Of a stretch of DNA of 64,000 bases, positions 50,791 to 60,065 are shown piece by piece. Source of the DNA: CAYNLK01 sp964398055 (GTDB lineage Bacteria > Chloroflexota > Anaerolineae > 4572-78 > J111); the NCBI GenBank assembly GCA_964398055.1, contig CAYNLK010000013.1, positions 73,529 through 137,528 of the forward strand. Direction: 5' to 3'. Each line of letters opens with the position of its first letter. Within the stretch, counting starts at the first letter, position 1. Position numbers and translations under genes: made by a program. The notes below the pieces were generated by a model. It had not been told where the DNA came from and did not search any database. It was given only the letters and a program-made list of their open reading frames with translations.

Positions 50791-51351
50791 CTAACGGATG
50801 GTCCCCCGTACTGTTACCTCACCATCCCGCCATTCTGCCGCCGTAAAACGTACCGGTAGCAGTTCGGCCCGGCGAAGTTGCACCTGGATTTCGGCCTCGA
50901 TGGCCCGGCGAATTGGGGCCGGTAAGGGTAGACTTAACTCCAGGATTTCAACCACGGGTAAACCCTCTTCGGTCAGGGTGATGCGGGCCTTGCCGCCCAC
51001 ATGCACCCGCAACCCGGCAATGGTCGCGTCCCCCTCGCCGGTCACGTAATCTGGGGTGATTTCAATGCGGGGGTGGGCAAAGGGGATTTGGGGATAGCGC
51101 TGCAAATACCAGGTGATAGTTTGTTCCGCTTCCAGTTCGGTCAGGGTCACTTCCCAACTTTCACCGGCGTGCTCGCCGCCGCGAATATAGTCCAGCAAGA
51201 GGACAATCTCCGGATCCCGAATCGGCTCCACCACGTAGGGCGCCGGTGCAACCAAGAGAATATCGCCCCACGTCCACAGGTTGGCCGCGAGGAGCGCCGT
51301 AGCGATCCAGACGTTGAGACGATTTTGAACGGGTTTAAGCAGATATTTCAT
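50791..51351 (-). CDS. membrane-anchored hypothetical protein (LmeA/YpmS-like)
   Basis: The 186-residue protein has an N-terminal membrane anchor (about 14-35), then a beta-rich domain with ELEAEQTITWYLQRYPQI, GRIEI-like PRIEITPDYVTGEG and LSLPLPAPIRRAIEAEI. The layout, an anchored lipid-transfer-like domain with repeating PDYV/GKARI strands, resembles LmeA and YpmS proteins. The assignment is tentative. It lies 26 bases after the PrsW gene on the same strand and may be cotranscribed. Confidence 0.6.
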   Translation of the reverse strand: MKYLLKPVQNRLNVWIATALLAANLWTWGDILLVAPAPYVVEPIRDPEIVLLLDYIRGGEHAGESWEVTLTELEAEQTITWYLQRYPQIPFAHPRIEITPDYVTGEGDATIAGLRVHVGGKARITLTEEGLPVVEILELSLPLPAPIRRAIEAEIQVQLRRAELLPVRFTAAEWRDGEVTVRGTIR

Positions 51352-51377
51352 AATTACGGATGGCCTATCTCACCAAA

Positions 51378-52649
51378 CTACTTTACCAATAGCTGTAACC
51401 CGGCAATCCCGGCCGGCACAATCGCCGCCAGGCAGGCCAAAGCCCAAATGGCCACGGCCCGGTCGGACAGAACCAGGTCGATCTCAGCCGCCTCTTCCTG
51501 CTGGTCTTGGCGCTGCACTACGGTGCGACCTAACCAGAGCGCGGCCAGACCCAAAATGACCAGCAGGGCCAGGGTGACGCCGGCGGCTGATAAACCAAGC
51601 AGATCGATCTCCGGCGGCAATTCCCCGAAGAAATTAGCCCCGGCCAGGGTAATCACCAGCAGCGACCCGCCATTCCAGAGGGCGTGCATCCCGGCGGCCA
51701 GGCCAAAGCGAGCCAGCCATTTCGGCCAGGCTCCGGCCGCGCCGGTCAGCACATCTCGCCAGCCCAGGGCCACCAGACCGGCCCCAAGCGGATGAATCGC
51801 CCCGCCCAAAGCCCGCACCAACAAAATTCCGGCCCAAAAGGTGAAGCCAAAACCAGCGTAGATCACATTTTCCAGGGCGGCAAAGCCGGCCCCGGCCATG
51901 GCCCCCACCAAAAACGCCTCTCGACGGGTCAGGCGTCCAAGCAGCGGCAAGGTGACCAGCGGTTTGGCCAGCTCTTCGGCCAGGGGCGCGATCAGAGCCA
52001 CTTGCACAAAGATAAAAATGAAACCGGGGTTGGTTATCGCCGCAGCGATATCCGCCCCGGCCAGAGCTGAAAAGAGCGCCGTGACCTGATTTACTACGAG
52101 GTCGGCCAGGCCAAACACCAGCGCCAGGACGACGACCGGTAACAAGATTTCCAGCAAGATGGCAATGACCACGCCGACTGTCGCTCCACCCGCCAACGCC
52201 ACCAGCCCTCGCCGCCAGGTCAGTCCCGCGGCCGAGCCGGCTATGAACCACGAGATTGCCATGAGCGGCGACAGGGCCGCGGCAGCCAGCAGAATCGGTG
52301 GAAAGAGCAGAGCCGGCGCGAATTTGTATTCGGTTACCAACAAGCCGAGCGTCACTACCAGCCCAAAAACTGCCGCTAACAGCCAGATTGGCGGTAGGCG
52401 AAGCGCCGCGGAACTTCGGCCCTGCAAGGAGCGCAGTCCGTGCCAGAAAGTGACGCCGCCTCCGCCCAGAGTCACTACCAATAAGGTGAAGCTGATCAAG
52501 CCGGCCTCAAGCGCGTCCGGGTTACCCTCGACCAGCCAGACCAGACTCAGGCAAACGTAGCTCAGCGCCAGCAACAGCCCTGGCAGGGCCAGCAGCAGGC
52601 CGCCAATAGCAATAGCTCGTTTTTGCCAGCGAGGTAAGGGGTTGGTCAT
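51378..52649 (-). CDS. PrsW-family intramembrane metalloprotease
   Basis: The 423-residue polytopic membrane protein has the PrsW pattern: PLAEELAKPLV with the double glutamate, AGFAALENVIYAG, GAIHPLGAGLVALGW and GMHALWNGG with the metal-binding histidines. Related proteases cut anti-sigma factors in the membrane. The ATG at 52649, 11 bases after the stop of the giant gene, is the first with family similarity; a 38-codon extension overlaps that gene. The N-terminal half carries extra helices beyond the minimal PrsW core. Confidence 0.87.
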   Translation of the reverse strand: MTNPLPRWQKRAIAIGGLLLALPGLLLALSYVCLSLVWLVEGNPDALEAGLISFTLLVVTLGGGGVTFWHGLRSLQGRSSAALRLPPIWLLAAVFGLVVTLGLLVTEYKFAPALLFPPILLAAAALSPLMAISWFIAGSAAGLTWRRGLVALAGGATVGVVIAILLEILLPVVVLALVFGLADLVVNQVTALFSALAGADIAAAITNPGFIFIFVQVALIAPLAEELAKPLVTLPLLGRLTRREAFLVGAMAGAGFAALENVIYAGFGFTFWAGILLVRALGGAIHPLGAGLVALGWRDVLTGAAGAWPKWLARFGLAAGMHALWNGGSLLVITLAGANFFGELPPEIDLLGLSAAGVTLALLVILGLAALWLGRTVVQRQDQQEEAAEIDLVLSDRAVAIWALACLAAIVPAGIAGLQLLVK

Positions 52650-52659
52650 TGGCCGCAAC

Positions 52660-55600
52660 TCATTCCCAGGTTTCCAGAATTTTTTCCTGCCACATTTTAA
52701 TATCCTCCAGCTTGCGCTCCACCAGTACGGCAATAGCCACCAGCAGCAGGCCGATGATGCCAAAAACGATCCACTGGTTAATCGAACTTAGCGCATTGAG
52801 CAATTGGCCCAGGGTAGCCAGGATAACGCCGACCATGCCGGCATAGAAGAAGCGACGCAAGCGGCGGGCGCTGCCCCACCAGAAGGCCAGGAAACCTTCG
52901 CCGCCCAGGAGGAGGGCGTAACCCCAACCATACAGCAACGTTTGCCAGAACAGCGAGCCAAGCATCAGCGTCATGGCGGCGTAGTCAAGCCAGCGGGCCA
53001 GATTCTTGTGGCCGTACTGCCACTCAAAATAAGCGATGCCCAGCAGGTAAAGTCCGGCCGGGATGGCGTACCACTGCACCCCGGCCAACCGGTCCCACTC
53101 CTGAATGTAAAAGGCATAGAGCAACCAGCCGGTCAACAGCATCCCCACGGCCAGGTAACCCCAGCGCAGCCAGCGCCATACCACGGCTACAGCCAGATAC
53201 AGCAATCCCAATAAGGCTAAGACGCCGACCACCATCCGTACTGTCGCCAACTCGACGACTTCGCGGAAGGGCAGCCCCAGCAACGCCCGGACGGTCCAAC
53301 CGGCCAGGTCCAGCCCCAACCAGGCGGTCAGCAGCACAATGGCGAATGACAGAGCCAGGCTAAAACGTTGCAAGGGCAGCTCCCAGACGGCCAACCAGGG
53401 CCGTAATCGCTGCGCCCGTTCAAAGCGCCGGCGCAACAGACTCAAGCCAAAGCCAATAAGGCCATAAGCCAGGGCCAACCGGGCCAGGACGACCGGCAAC
53501 TGCTCAACCGGCCGCTCCCAGATCAGCTGCCACTGGCCCAGGGCGACCACGCCAAGCAGTTGGCTGAGGTAAGCCAGTGGGGACGCCGCCCAAACTGACG
53601 CCAACAGCGCCAGCAGTAGGGCATGGGTCAATGTTATCGTGGCGCCGGCCCAGCTTTCACCCAGGCTCAACACCTGCGCCAGCAGCAGGTCGAACAGTAA
53701 CAGCAAGTAAAGAGGGCGGGACCAACCGCTCAGAAGCCGTTTTGGGGCCAGCGGCGAACCTTCGCGGCGATAATGTTCGATGAGCAGGGCTGCCCCGGCA
53801 GTGACCAACGTGACCGGCAAAAATCTGAGCCAGGCCCAGGCCGGATACCGCCACCAGCCCAGGGCGTCCAGATAGTAGAGCGCGGCCAGGTGTCCGGCCA
53901 GAGCCAGGGCCAGCAGCCAGAGTCGCAGCCGGAAACGAGCGATGGCCCAGCCAAACAGAGGCATCATCAGCAGGAAGTTGAGGGCAGCCAGGCCGGCCTC
54001 AAAATTGGTAAAGAAGGGACTGACGGCCGCCAGTCCAAAACCCAGGGTGTAGAAGGGCAAGGCCCACCAACCGGCCAGCCGCTCGGCCAGAGCCAGGGGC
54101 CAACGAGCGGGGCTGGTCCAGGGGAAATCGCGCCAGGCCCCAAAATAGCGGTCCAGCCCATAGCCGGCGACCAGGGCCGCCAAGGCTCCCGGATAGAGCG
54201 CCAGGCCGTAATATTCAGGCGGTAGGTTGGACCGCTGCAAGCCAATGGCGTAAGGGACAATGGCCAGGGCGCAGGCGGGGGTCAGCAGAAGCGGCTGGCC
54301 CAGCCAGATGGCGGCGATGGCGTACAGCAGCGCCGCTGCGCCGTAGCCCCACAACGCGCCCACCTGGTCTTGACTGGAGGGCGGCAGGGCCAGGGCGGCC
54401 AGGGCAAAAGCGACGATGAGGGGGGCAGCCGCATAAGCCGGCAGCCTGAGGCGGCGCAGCGTCCAGGCCAGGGCCAGATAGATGGCCGCCAGGCCAAGCA
54501 GCCACCAGCCGCGCCGGTTGGCGGGAACGCCGCGTTCGGCCACGGCGATGAGCAGGGCGATGGGCACAATGGCTACAGCCGGATAAAGCCAAAGCGGGTT
54601 CTTGAACAGCCAGGCCGATATGACCAGCAGCAGGGCGTCGTAGAGCAGCGCCAGGGCCAGCAGCGGGGCGCTGTGAGCGACCAGCATTGTGCCGACGATG
54701 AGGGCGGCGTAGCCGGTCAGATAGGCCGGGCGAGCATAAGCAGGGCCAGCAGTTGGGATGGGCGCCAGGCGCAGGAGCATCCGGCCAGTGATTAAGCCCA
54801 GGGGGGCGAAAGCCAGCAAAATCAGGCCGTAATGCTCGTGGCGGGCCGCCGGCAGCAACCAGGCCAGCAGATAGACACACCAAACCGGGATCAGTCCGAG
54901 GGCAGGATAGAAGAATCTGGTTGTGTGGAGATTGGAGACATTTGCCCAGTGGGTTGGGAGATGGGGAGATTGGAGATTGGAGATTTTGAGGCGGCGATGG
55001 TCGCGCCAGGCGGCCAGGGTGTACAGGCCGATGGCCAGGCCAAAGGTGAAGCGGCTGGTATCGACATCAGCGACGCCCCACAGCAAAGCCAGGGGCAGCA
55101 ACAGGTGAGCCGTAATGATCAGAGGCCGGGCGTAATTCAATGAGGCCAGCCAATAGACCAGCAGACCGGTTAGCCACAGCGTCCAGGCCAGGAGAACCCA
55201 ACTAAGGGCAAAACCGGGCGTGGTGGGACGGTAAGGAGTGAACCAGCCCAGGTTGGTTAGAATGGTCCAGGGGGCGATGACCAGCAGAGCAGCCAGCCAG
55301 ACAAAGCGGACCTGGCGAAATAACCGGGCCGACAGGGCATACAGGCCGGTAATCAGCAGCAGTCCGGCGGCGGCCCAAATCTGCTGAGTCCGGCCGCCGC
55401 CGAGCAGCCACAGATTTCGAACCAAAGCCAGCCCAATCACAATGGCCGAAACGCTCCAGCCGGTCACCAGCAGTGGGCGGCGAAAGAGTCGCCAGGCCAA
55501 GCGGATGAAGGCGCGGCGGCGGGTTGGCCAGGCCGGCTGACGCCAGAGCCAGTTCAGCGTGCGTTCGGCCAGAACAAAGGCCACGGCAATCAGGGCTGCC

Positions 55601-58600
55601 TTGGCTGCCGCGGAGCCCCGTCCGGTGCTGTAAGCCAGGGCGATAAAGCCGCCGGCGGCGGCGCCCAGCCAGGCGGCCAGGTGGCCCCACCGTTCCAGGT
55701 ATTTGCCCCAGGCATACAGGCCATAAACCAAAGCCAAAAGCAGTTGCGCCGCGGCGGCCCATATCAGCATCTCGTCGGTCCAGGGGAGATCAAAGAAAAG
55801 ACGGTTAAAGGGCTGGCTGTAAATTCGCCCGAGCAGGTAGAAGGTTAGCAGGTGGGCGGACCAGTAGAAGGGGCGGAGGTCTAATGGTGAATAGTGAATA
55901 GTGAATAGTGAATTGTGAATGGCGGCTGATTTACGGTTCAAACGGTTGCGCGTGTAGGTTCGGCGTTCGGACCAGAGGGCGGCGAGGATGTAGACGGCAA
56001 TCAGGAGGGCCAGGGCCAGGTTGGCGGCTTCAAACGAAAGGTGTAGTCGTTCCAGCAACAACAGATAGCCCCAGGCGATGACCAGCCCGGCGATCAGCAG
56101 CATGGCGGAGTGACGGCCGGTCAGAGCGTCGGCCAGGTAGAGCAACCCGACGGCCAGGAGGGTCAGGGCGGGGGTGAAACCGGCCGGGGCAATGACAAAG
56201 GCAGCAACCGGCGCGGCCAGGCTGACCAACCCACCAATGAGGTGCCAGGGCTGGCGATAAGCCCGGTTCAGCCGGGCCAGGCGATAGCCCAGGGCGACCA
56301 TCGCCCAGGCCAGGACGGCCAGCGCTAGCGGCAGGCCAAAATCGGGCGGGCGGCGGTTGGTGAACAGCAACCACAGCCAGAACGGCAGCGGGATGGCAGT
56401 GAGCCAATGAAATAGAGTGGTAGGGTTGTATATTTTGCGCCGGCCCCAAAAGTTGAGCTTGAACTCGCCGCTGAAACCGGGCTGGCCACGATGGGCCAGG
56501 TACGCGCCCCAGGCGGTCAGGCCCAGCCAGTTGCCCAGGGCATAGGCCAGCAGGTTGCCATTGTAGGGCAAGAGGGGCGGCAGCAGGGCCACGCCCGCAA
56601 TCAGGTAACCACTTACAGCCAACGGCCGGGCGTAAGCGGGCAGCGGCGCAGGAAAGCGCACCCCCAGACTGAGAGCAGCAATGATATGCCCAATCGACAG
56701 CAAAGCCCAGCCCACGCTCAACTGGGCCAGGGTTAACTCTAGCTCGGTTATGGCAAAGGTGCTGGCCGAGAGAGCCAGCAGCGAAGCGGCGTACAACAGG
56801 CTGGGCCGGCGCCACAGCAGGGCCGCCAGGATGACTGCGCTGGATAACACGGCGTGGCTGCCGGCTGCGGCGGCGCCGTTGGTCAAATCGGTGAGCGACC
56901 AGAGGGCTGCGGTTATCAGCAGGGCGATGCCCCAACCAACGGCCGTCCGTCCGTGGCCGTGGATGATCGGGTCATCATGGCTAAGAAGCCGGTAGCCGGC
57001 GATAAAATAGAGCCAGACCAGCCAGGCCCAGCCAAAGGCGTGCCAGGCCGGGTTGAAGCCGAGGCGGTCGAACAGGGCGGCCTGAGTCAGGTAAACTGCT
57101 ACCGGCAGAGTGATGGCCGCCAGCAGGCCCAGGCTACGGCTGCGATAATACACCGCGCCCCAGCCAAACATCAAGCCGCCCACCCACCAGGTGATCGTTA
57201 GAGCGTAATGGAGGGTATCGTAGGTGGCCCGGTCGATGAAGCGCCAGCCAAAGGTAAGCGGCATCAGTACGGCCACGGTCAGGAGGGCGAGGTAACGGAA
57301 CGGACCGGCCAGGGTGCGCCATCTACTGGCCGGCAGGTAACGCTCAATGAGGGTCGCCAGCAGCAGGAGGAAGGCAGCCAGCAACGCTAAAGCGGCCGTA
57401 CGCCAATCGAGGGACAGGCCGGCCACCTGGTGAGCGAGTTCGATCACAGCCAGGACGGCGCTGCCGGCGGCTACCCCGACCAGATAGCCAAAGAGGCGGC
57501 TTTGGATAAGTAGAGCGATCAAAAGGTAAGCGCCCAGACAAACCAGCGAGGTCAGCAGCCAGAACGCGGGCCAATAGTCGGCCGGGATGTTGAAGTTGAC
57601 GTAGACGGTGTAAAAATCGATGGGAATTAAGAGGGCGGCGATGGCGCTAAGGGCCAGGCCGGAGCGATACAGCGGCGTTTTGACCCGGACCAGCCAGCCC
57701 AGGCCAAAGAAAAAGGCGGTGAAGCCGGTCGGAATAGCCACCCGGAGAACGGGTGAGAAATCTTGCCAGCCCCAGACCACAAAAGAGAGCGCGGCCGAAA
57801 AGAGTAAAAATATACCCAAAAAGAGGATGGCGTGTAAGGTGCGCTCGGATAGCAGGGTGCGCCAGAGCCGTTCCGGGAGAGGGGTGGGAGGGGACGCAGG
57901 CGGAACAGGGGGGCGGGCTTCGTCCCGAGGAGGAGGTGGAGGGGCAGGGGAGCGGGGGGGCGGAGGAGCAGAGGAGGATGGTTGGATAGTTGGTTGCGAC
58001 CGAAGGGAGGTTGGTTGGGGAGATGGAGCGGTGGAGGGAGGGCTGGCGGGACGGAGGCCGAGTTTGATTTCAAGCTGTTCTTTTTGGGCCAGGAGCGGCG
58101 GCAAGATTTGGGCTGCGGCGTTGGGAGTGGTGAAACATTGATTTTGACGGAGATAGTCAACCGCTTCGAGCAGAAAGTCGGTTAGATCCAGCCGGTCGGC
58201 GTCGGTAGCCGGGTAGGCGGGACGGGCATGGCCGGCGAGCTGTTCCACAAGTTCGTCAATCTGGCGGCGAGCCTGGGCAACCAGCATTTGCGCAGCGGTG
58301 GGATCGACATAGCCGGTCTGAATCCAGGTCGCCACCTCGGCCAGCAGGATTTCACGCTGAAACAGGTCAGGCCAGGCAGCCTGGGCCTCGGCCTCAGTAA
58401 AGGGCGGCAACCGCAACCCCAAAACGACCTCCAGCTCACGCCGGCGGGCCAGGTAGGTCTGGTGGAGTCGTTGGCGGTCGGCCTGGCTGAGTCCCAGGTT
58501 GCCCCAATTGTCGATTTCGTCCAGCAGCCAGTTGACTCGGCTCAGCTCTTCGAGCAGGCCGGGGTCGCCGCTGAAGGCGCAATTCGGGCAAGGTTCGAAA

Positions 58601-58638
58601 GGCTGGTAAGCCGGATGATCACATTTTGGGCAGCGCAT
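52660..58638 (-). CDS. giant polytopic membrane protein with N-terminal zinc ribbon
   Basis: I do not recognise a functional family. The 1992-residue protein begins with a zinc ribbon (C3, C6, C17, C20). A helical soluble region follows with two similar stretches (about 25-75 and 155-190), then a proline-rich linker (about 195-250), then dozens of hydrophobic helices to the end. Proteins of this shape are known in Chloroflexota; their role is unknown. Two heptamer-repeat tracts lie inside the gene and stay in frame. It is leftward, 11 bases before the PrsW-type gene, so the two may act together. Confidence 0.85.
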   Translation of the reverse strand: MRCPKCDHPAYQPFEPCPNCAFSGDPGLLEELSRVNWLLDEIDNWGNLGLSQADRQRLHQTYLARRRELEVVLGLRLPPFTEAEAQAAWPDLFQREILLAEVATWIQTGYVDPTAAQMLVAQARRQIDELVEQLAGHARPAYPATDADRLDLTDFLLEAVDYLRQNQCFTTPNAAAQILPPLLAQKEQLEIKLGLRPASPPSTAPSPQPTSLRSQPTIQPSSSAPPPPRSPAPPPPPRDEARPPVPPASPPTPLPERLWRTLLSERTLHAILFLGIFLLFSAALSFVVWGWQDFSPVLRVAIPTGFTAFFFGLGWLVRVKTPLYRSGLALSAIAALLIPIDFYTVYVNFNIPADYWPAFWLLTSLVCLGAYLLIALLIQSRLFGYLVGVAAGSAVLAVIELAHQVAGLSLDWRTAALALLAAFLLLLATLIERYLPASRWRTLAGPFRYLALLTVAVLMPLTFGWRFIDRATYDTLHYALTITWWVGGLMFGWGAVYYRSRSLGLLAAITLPVAVYLTQAALFDRLGFNPAWHAFGWAWLVWLYFIAGYRLLSHDDPIIHGHGRTAVGWGIALLITAALWSLTDLTNGAAAAGSHAVLSSAVILAALLWRRPSLLYAASLLALSASTFAITELELTLAQLSVGWALLSIGHIIAALSLGVRFPAPLPAYARPLAVSGYLIAGVALLPPLLPYNGNLLAYALGNWLGLTAWGAYLAHRGQPGFSGEFKLNFWGRRKIYNPTTLFHWLTAIPLPFWLWLLFTNRRPPDFGLPLALAVLAWAMVALGYRLARLNRAYRQPWHLIGGLVSLAAPVAAFVIAPAGFTPALTLLAVGLLYLADALTGRHSAMLLIAGLVIAWGYLLLLERLHLSFEAANLALALLIAVYILAALWSERRTYTRNRLNRKSAAIHNSLFTIHYSPLDLRPFYWSAHLLTFYLLGRIYSQPFNRLFFDLPWTDEMLIWAAAAQLLLALVYGLYAWGKYLERWGHLAAWLGAAAGGFIALAYSTGRGSAAAKAALIAVAFVLAERTLNWLWRQPAWPTRRRAFIRLAWRLFRRPLLVTGWSVSAIVIGLALVRNLWLLGGGRTQQIWAAAGLLLITGLYALSARLFRQVRFVWLAALLVIAPWTILTNLGWFTPYRPTTPGFALSWVLLAWTLWLTGLLVYWLASLNYARPLIITAHLLLPLALLWGVADVDTSRFTFGLAIGLYTLAAWRDHRRLKISNLQSPHLPTHWANVSNLHTTRFFYPALGLIPVWCVYLLAWLLPAARHEHYGLILLAFAPLGLITGRMLLRLAPIPTAGPAYARPAYLTGYAALIVGTMLVAHSAPLLALALLYDALLLVISAWLFKNPLWLYPAVAIVPIALLIAVAERGVPANRRGWWLLGLAAIYLALAWTLRRLRLPAYAAAPLIVAFALAALALPPSSQDQVGALWGYGAAALLYAIAAIWLGQPLLLTPACALAIVPYAIGLQRSNLPPEYYGLALYPGALAALVAGYGLDRYFGAWRDFPWTSPARWPLALAERLAGWWALPFYTLGFGLAAVSPFFTNFEAGLAALNFLLMMPLFGWAIARFRLRLWLLALALAGHLAALYYLDALGWWRYPAWAWLRFLPVTLVTAGAALLIEHYRREGSPLAPKRLLSGWSRPLYLLLLFDLLLAQVLSLGESWAGATITLTHALLLALLASVWAASPLAYLSQLLGVVALGQWQLIWERPVEQLPVVLARLALAYGLIGFGLSLLRRRFERAQRLRPWLAVWELPLQRFSLALSFAIVLLTAWLGLDLAGWTVRALLGLPFREVVELATVRMVVGVLALLGLLYLAVAVVWRWLRWGYLAVGMLLTGWLLYAFYIQEWDRLAGVQWYAIPAGLYLLGIAYFEWQYGHKNLARWLDYAAMTLMLGSLFWQTLLYGWGYALLLGGEGFLAFWWGSARRLRRFFYAGMVGVILATLGQLLNALSSINQWIVFGIIGLLLVAIAVLVERKLEDIKMWQEKILETWE
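54927..54985. repeat. GGAGATT heptamer repeats inside the giant gene
   Basis: GGAGATT at 54927-54933 with a variant unit, then three perfect GGAGATT units at 54965-54985. The encoded segment is hydrophilic (ISNLQSPHLPTHW) between hydrophobic helices. Confidence 0.8.
55887..55921. repeat. GTGAATA heptamer repeats inside the giant gene
   Basis: Five units (GTGAATA three times, then GTGAATT and GTGAATG) lie in frame on the coding strand complement. They encode the low-complexity IHNSLFTIHYSPL segment between membrane helices. Confidence 0.85.
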
Positions 58639-58652
58639 AGGCTCTCTGGTGG

Positions 58653-58778
58653 CAGTAATCAGTGATCAGTAATCAGTAATCAGTGATCAGTGATCAGTAA
58701 TCAGTAATCAGTGATCAGTAATCAGTGATCAGTAATCAGTGATCAGTGATCAGTAATCAGTAATCAGTAATCAGTGAT
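58653..58778. repeat. 18-unit CAGTRAT heptamer tandem array
   Basis: Eighteen uninterrupted 7-base units alternate between CAGTAAT and CAGTGAT in an irregular order; a degenerate unit follows. It lies in the divergent region between the giant membrane gene and the Wzm-type gene. The rest of this 358-base gap (58779-58996) shows no gene. Confidence 0.95.
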
Positions 58779-58996
58779 CAGTGGTAGTGAGTGATGGTTG
58801 AGGTCGGTCTCTGCCGGTTGTTTTCAAGATCAGCCATAGTATACTGCTAAGGTGAAAAAATGTCACCTGTCAAAAGTTAGGTGGGCAGGGTCGGACTTTT
58901 GGACTGGCCGGAACTGTGCTAAAATAGCGGCTGTTCATCCAGTCAGCGCCAGGAGTCAGGTCGGCGGCGCTGATTTTTATTGTAAGGTGTGCTGAG

Positions 58997-59908
58997 ATGG
59001 TTGTTATCGAAAAGACGGCCCATGGCCTGGTAATCTCGGCCGACCGGCGAGTCGCCGGGTTGGTAAAACTTTTTTACCTGCTGCGCGGTTTTCTGGCTCA
59101 TGCCAGTGAACTGTGGTCTTATCGGGATTTGCTGCGGAATCTGGTGATGCGAGATTTGAAAGTGCGTTATCGGAACTCGGTGCTGGGTGTACTCTGGTCG
59201 CTGGGGAATCCGCTGCTGATGATGCTGGTCTTTACCCTGGTCTTTACGGTGATGACATCGTATTCGGCCAGGATCGAGGCCTTTCCGGTGTTTGTGCTGT
59301 GCGGGATTTTGCCGTGGAACTTTTTTTCGGCGTCGGTGATTGGGGCGATCCGGAGCATTGTGGACAATGCCCCGCTGGTCAACAAGGTCTACTTTCCGCG
59401 GGAGCTGCTGCCGGCGTCGATTGTAATGGCCAACCTGGTCAATTTTTTGATTTCGCTGATTGTGTTGGCGGTGTTCATTGTGCTGTTTCAACTGCCGTTG
59501 ACCCAATGGCTACTGCTGGTGCCGCTGGTCATTGCGGTGCAGCTGGTTTTTACCGTTGGTTTTGCGCTGATAATGGCCACGGCCAATGTGTTCTATCGGG
59601 ATACCCAGATCATCATGGAAGTGGTCATGCTGGCCTGGTTTTTTATGACGCCGATTTTTTATCCGGTCACCATTCTGCCCCGGGAATATTATATCGACTG
59701 GCTGGGGATTACGATCGATGTGTGGCGGTGGGTCAACATTCTCAACCCGATGGCGTCGATTGTGGCCACTTATCGAGTGATTCTATACGACGGCGCGCCG
59801 CCGGATTTTTACTTTTTTGCCCGAACTTTATTGACCTCACTGGGCATATTTGGCTTGGGTTCATTGATCTTCTACCATTTCAGCCCCAGATTTGCTGAGG
59901 AAGTGTAG
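58997..59908 (+). CDS. polysaccharide ABC exporter permease (Wzm-like)
   Basis: This 303-residue ABC-2-type permease begins with a cytoplasmic segment, then WSYRDLLRNLVMRDLKVRYRNSVLGVLWSLGNPL, the gate-helix signature of Wzm/TagG. Six hydrophobic helices follow, with PREYYIDW and LNPMASIVATYR near the end. It exports lipid-linked polysaccharide across the inner membrane with the ATPase at 60066-60878. The ATG at 58997 has a GAG-rich site just upstream. It belongs to the glycan region. Confidence 0.92.
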   Translation: MVVIEKTAHGLVISADRRVAGLVKLFYLLRGFLAHASELWSYRDLLRNLVMRDLKVRYRNSVLGVLWSLGNPLLMMLVFTLVFTVMTSYSARIEAFPVFVLCGILPWNFFSASVIGAIRSIVDNAPLVNKVYFPRELLPASIVMANLVNFLISLIVLAVFIVLFQLPLTQWLLLVPLVIAVQLVFTVGFALIMATANVFYRDTQIIMEVVMLAWFFMTPIFYPVTILPREYYIDWLGITIDVWRWVNILNPMASIVATYRVILYDGAPPDFYFFARTLLTSLGIFGLGSLIFYHFSPRFAEEV

Positions 59909-59992
59909 CAAGGTTGCAGGTAGCAAGTGGCAGGGCGCAGGGGGCAAGTAGGAGAGGGGCAGAGGAGCGGGGGAGCAGAGGAGCATACAAAT

Positions 59993-60017
59993 GGCAGGGT
60001 GGCAGGGTGGCAGGTGG
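59993..60017. repeat. GGCAGGGT tandem repeat
   Basis: Two and a half 8-base units within a purine-rich, low-complexity spacer (59909-60065) between the two exporter genes. No gene is seen there. Confidence 0.7.
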
Positions 60018-60065
60018 TTTGGAATTACGGAATACGCAGTACGTTGGACGGGATAAGCATCAGGA

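Noticed and set aside
58653..58778. Possible CRISPR array
   Set aside because: The units are 7-base tandem repeats without spacers, and no cas genes are present.
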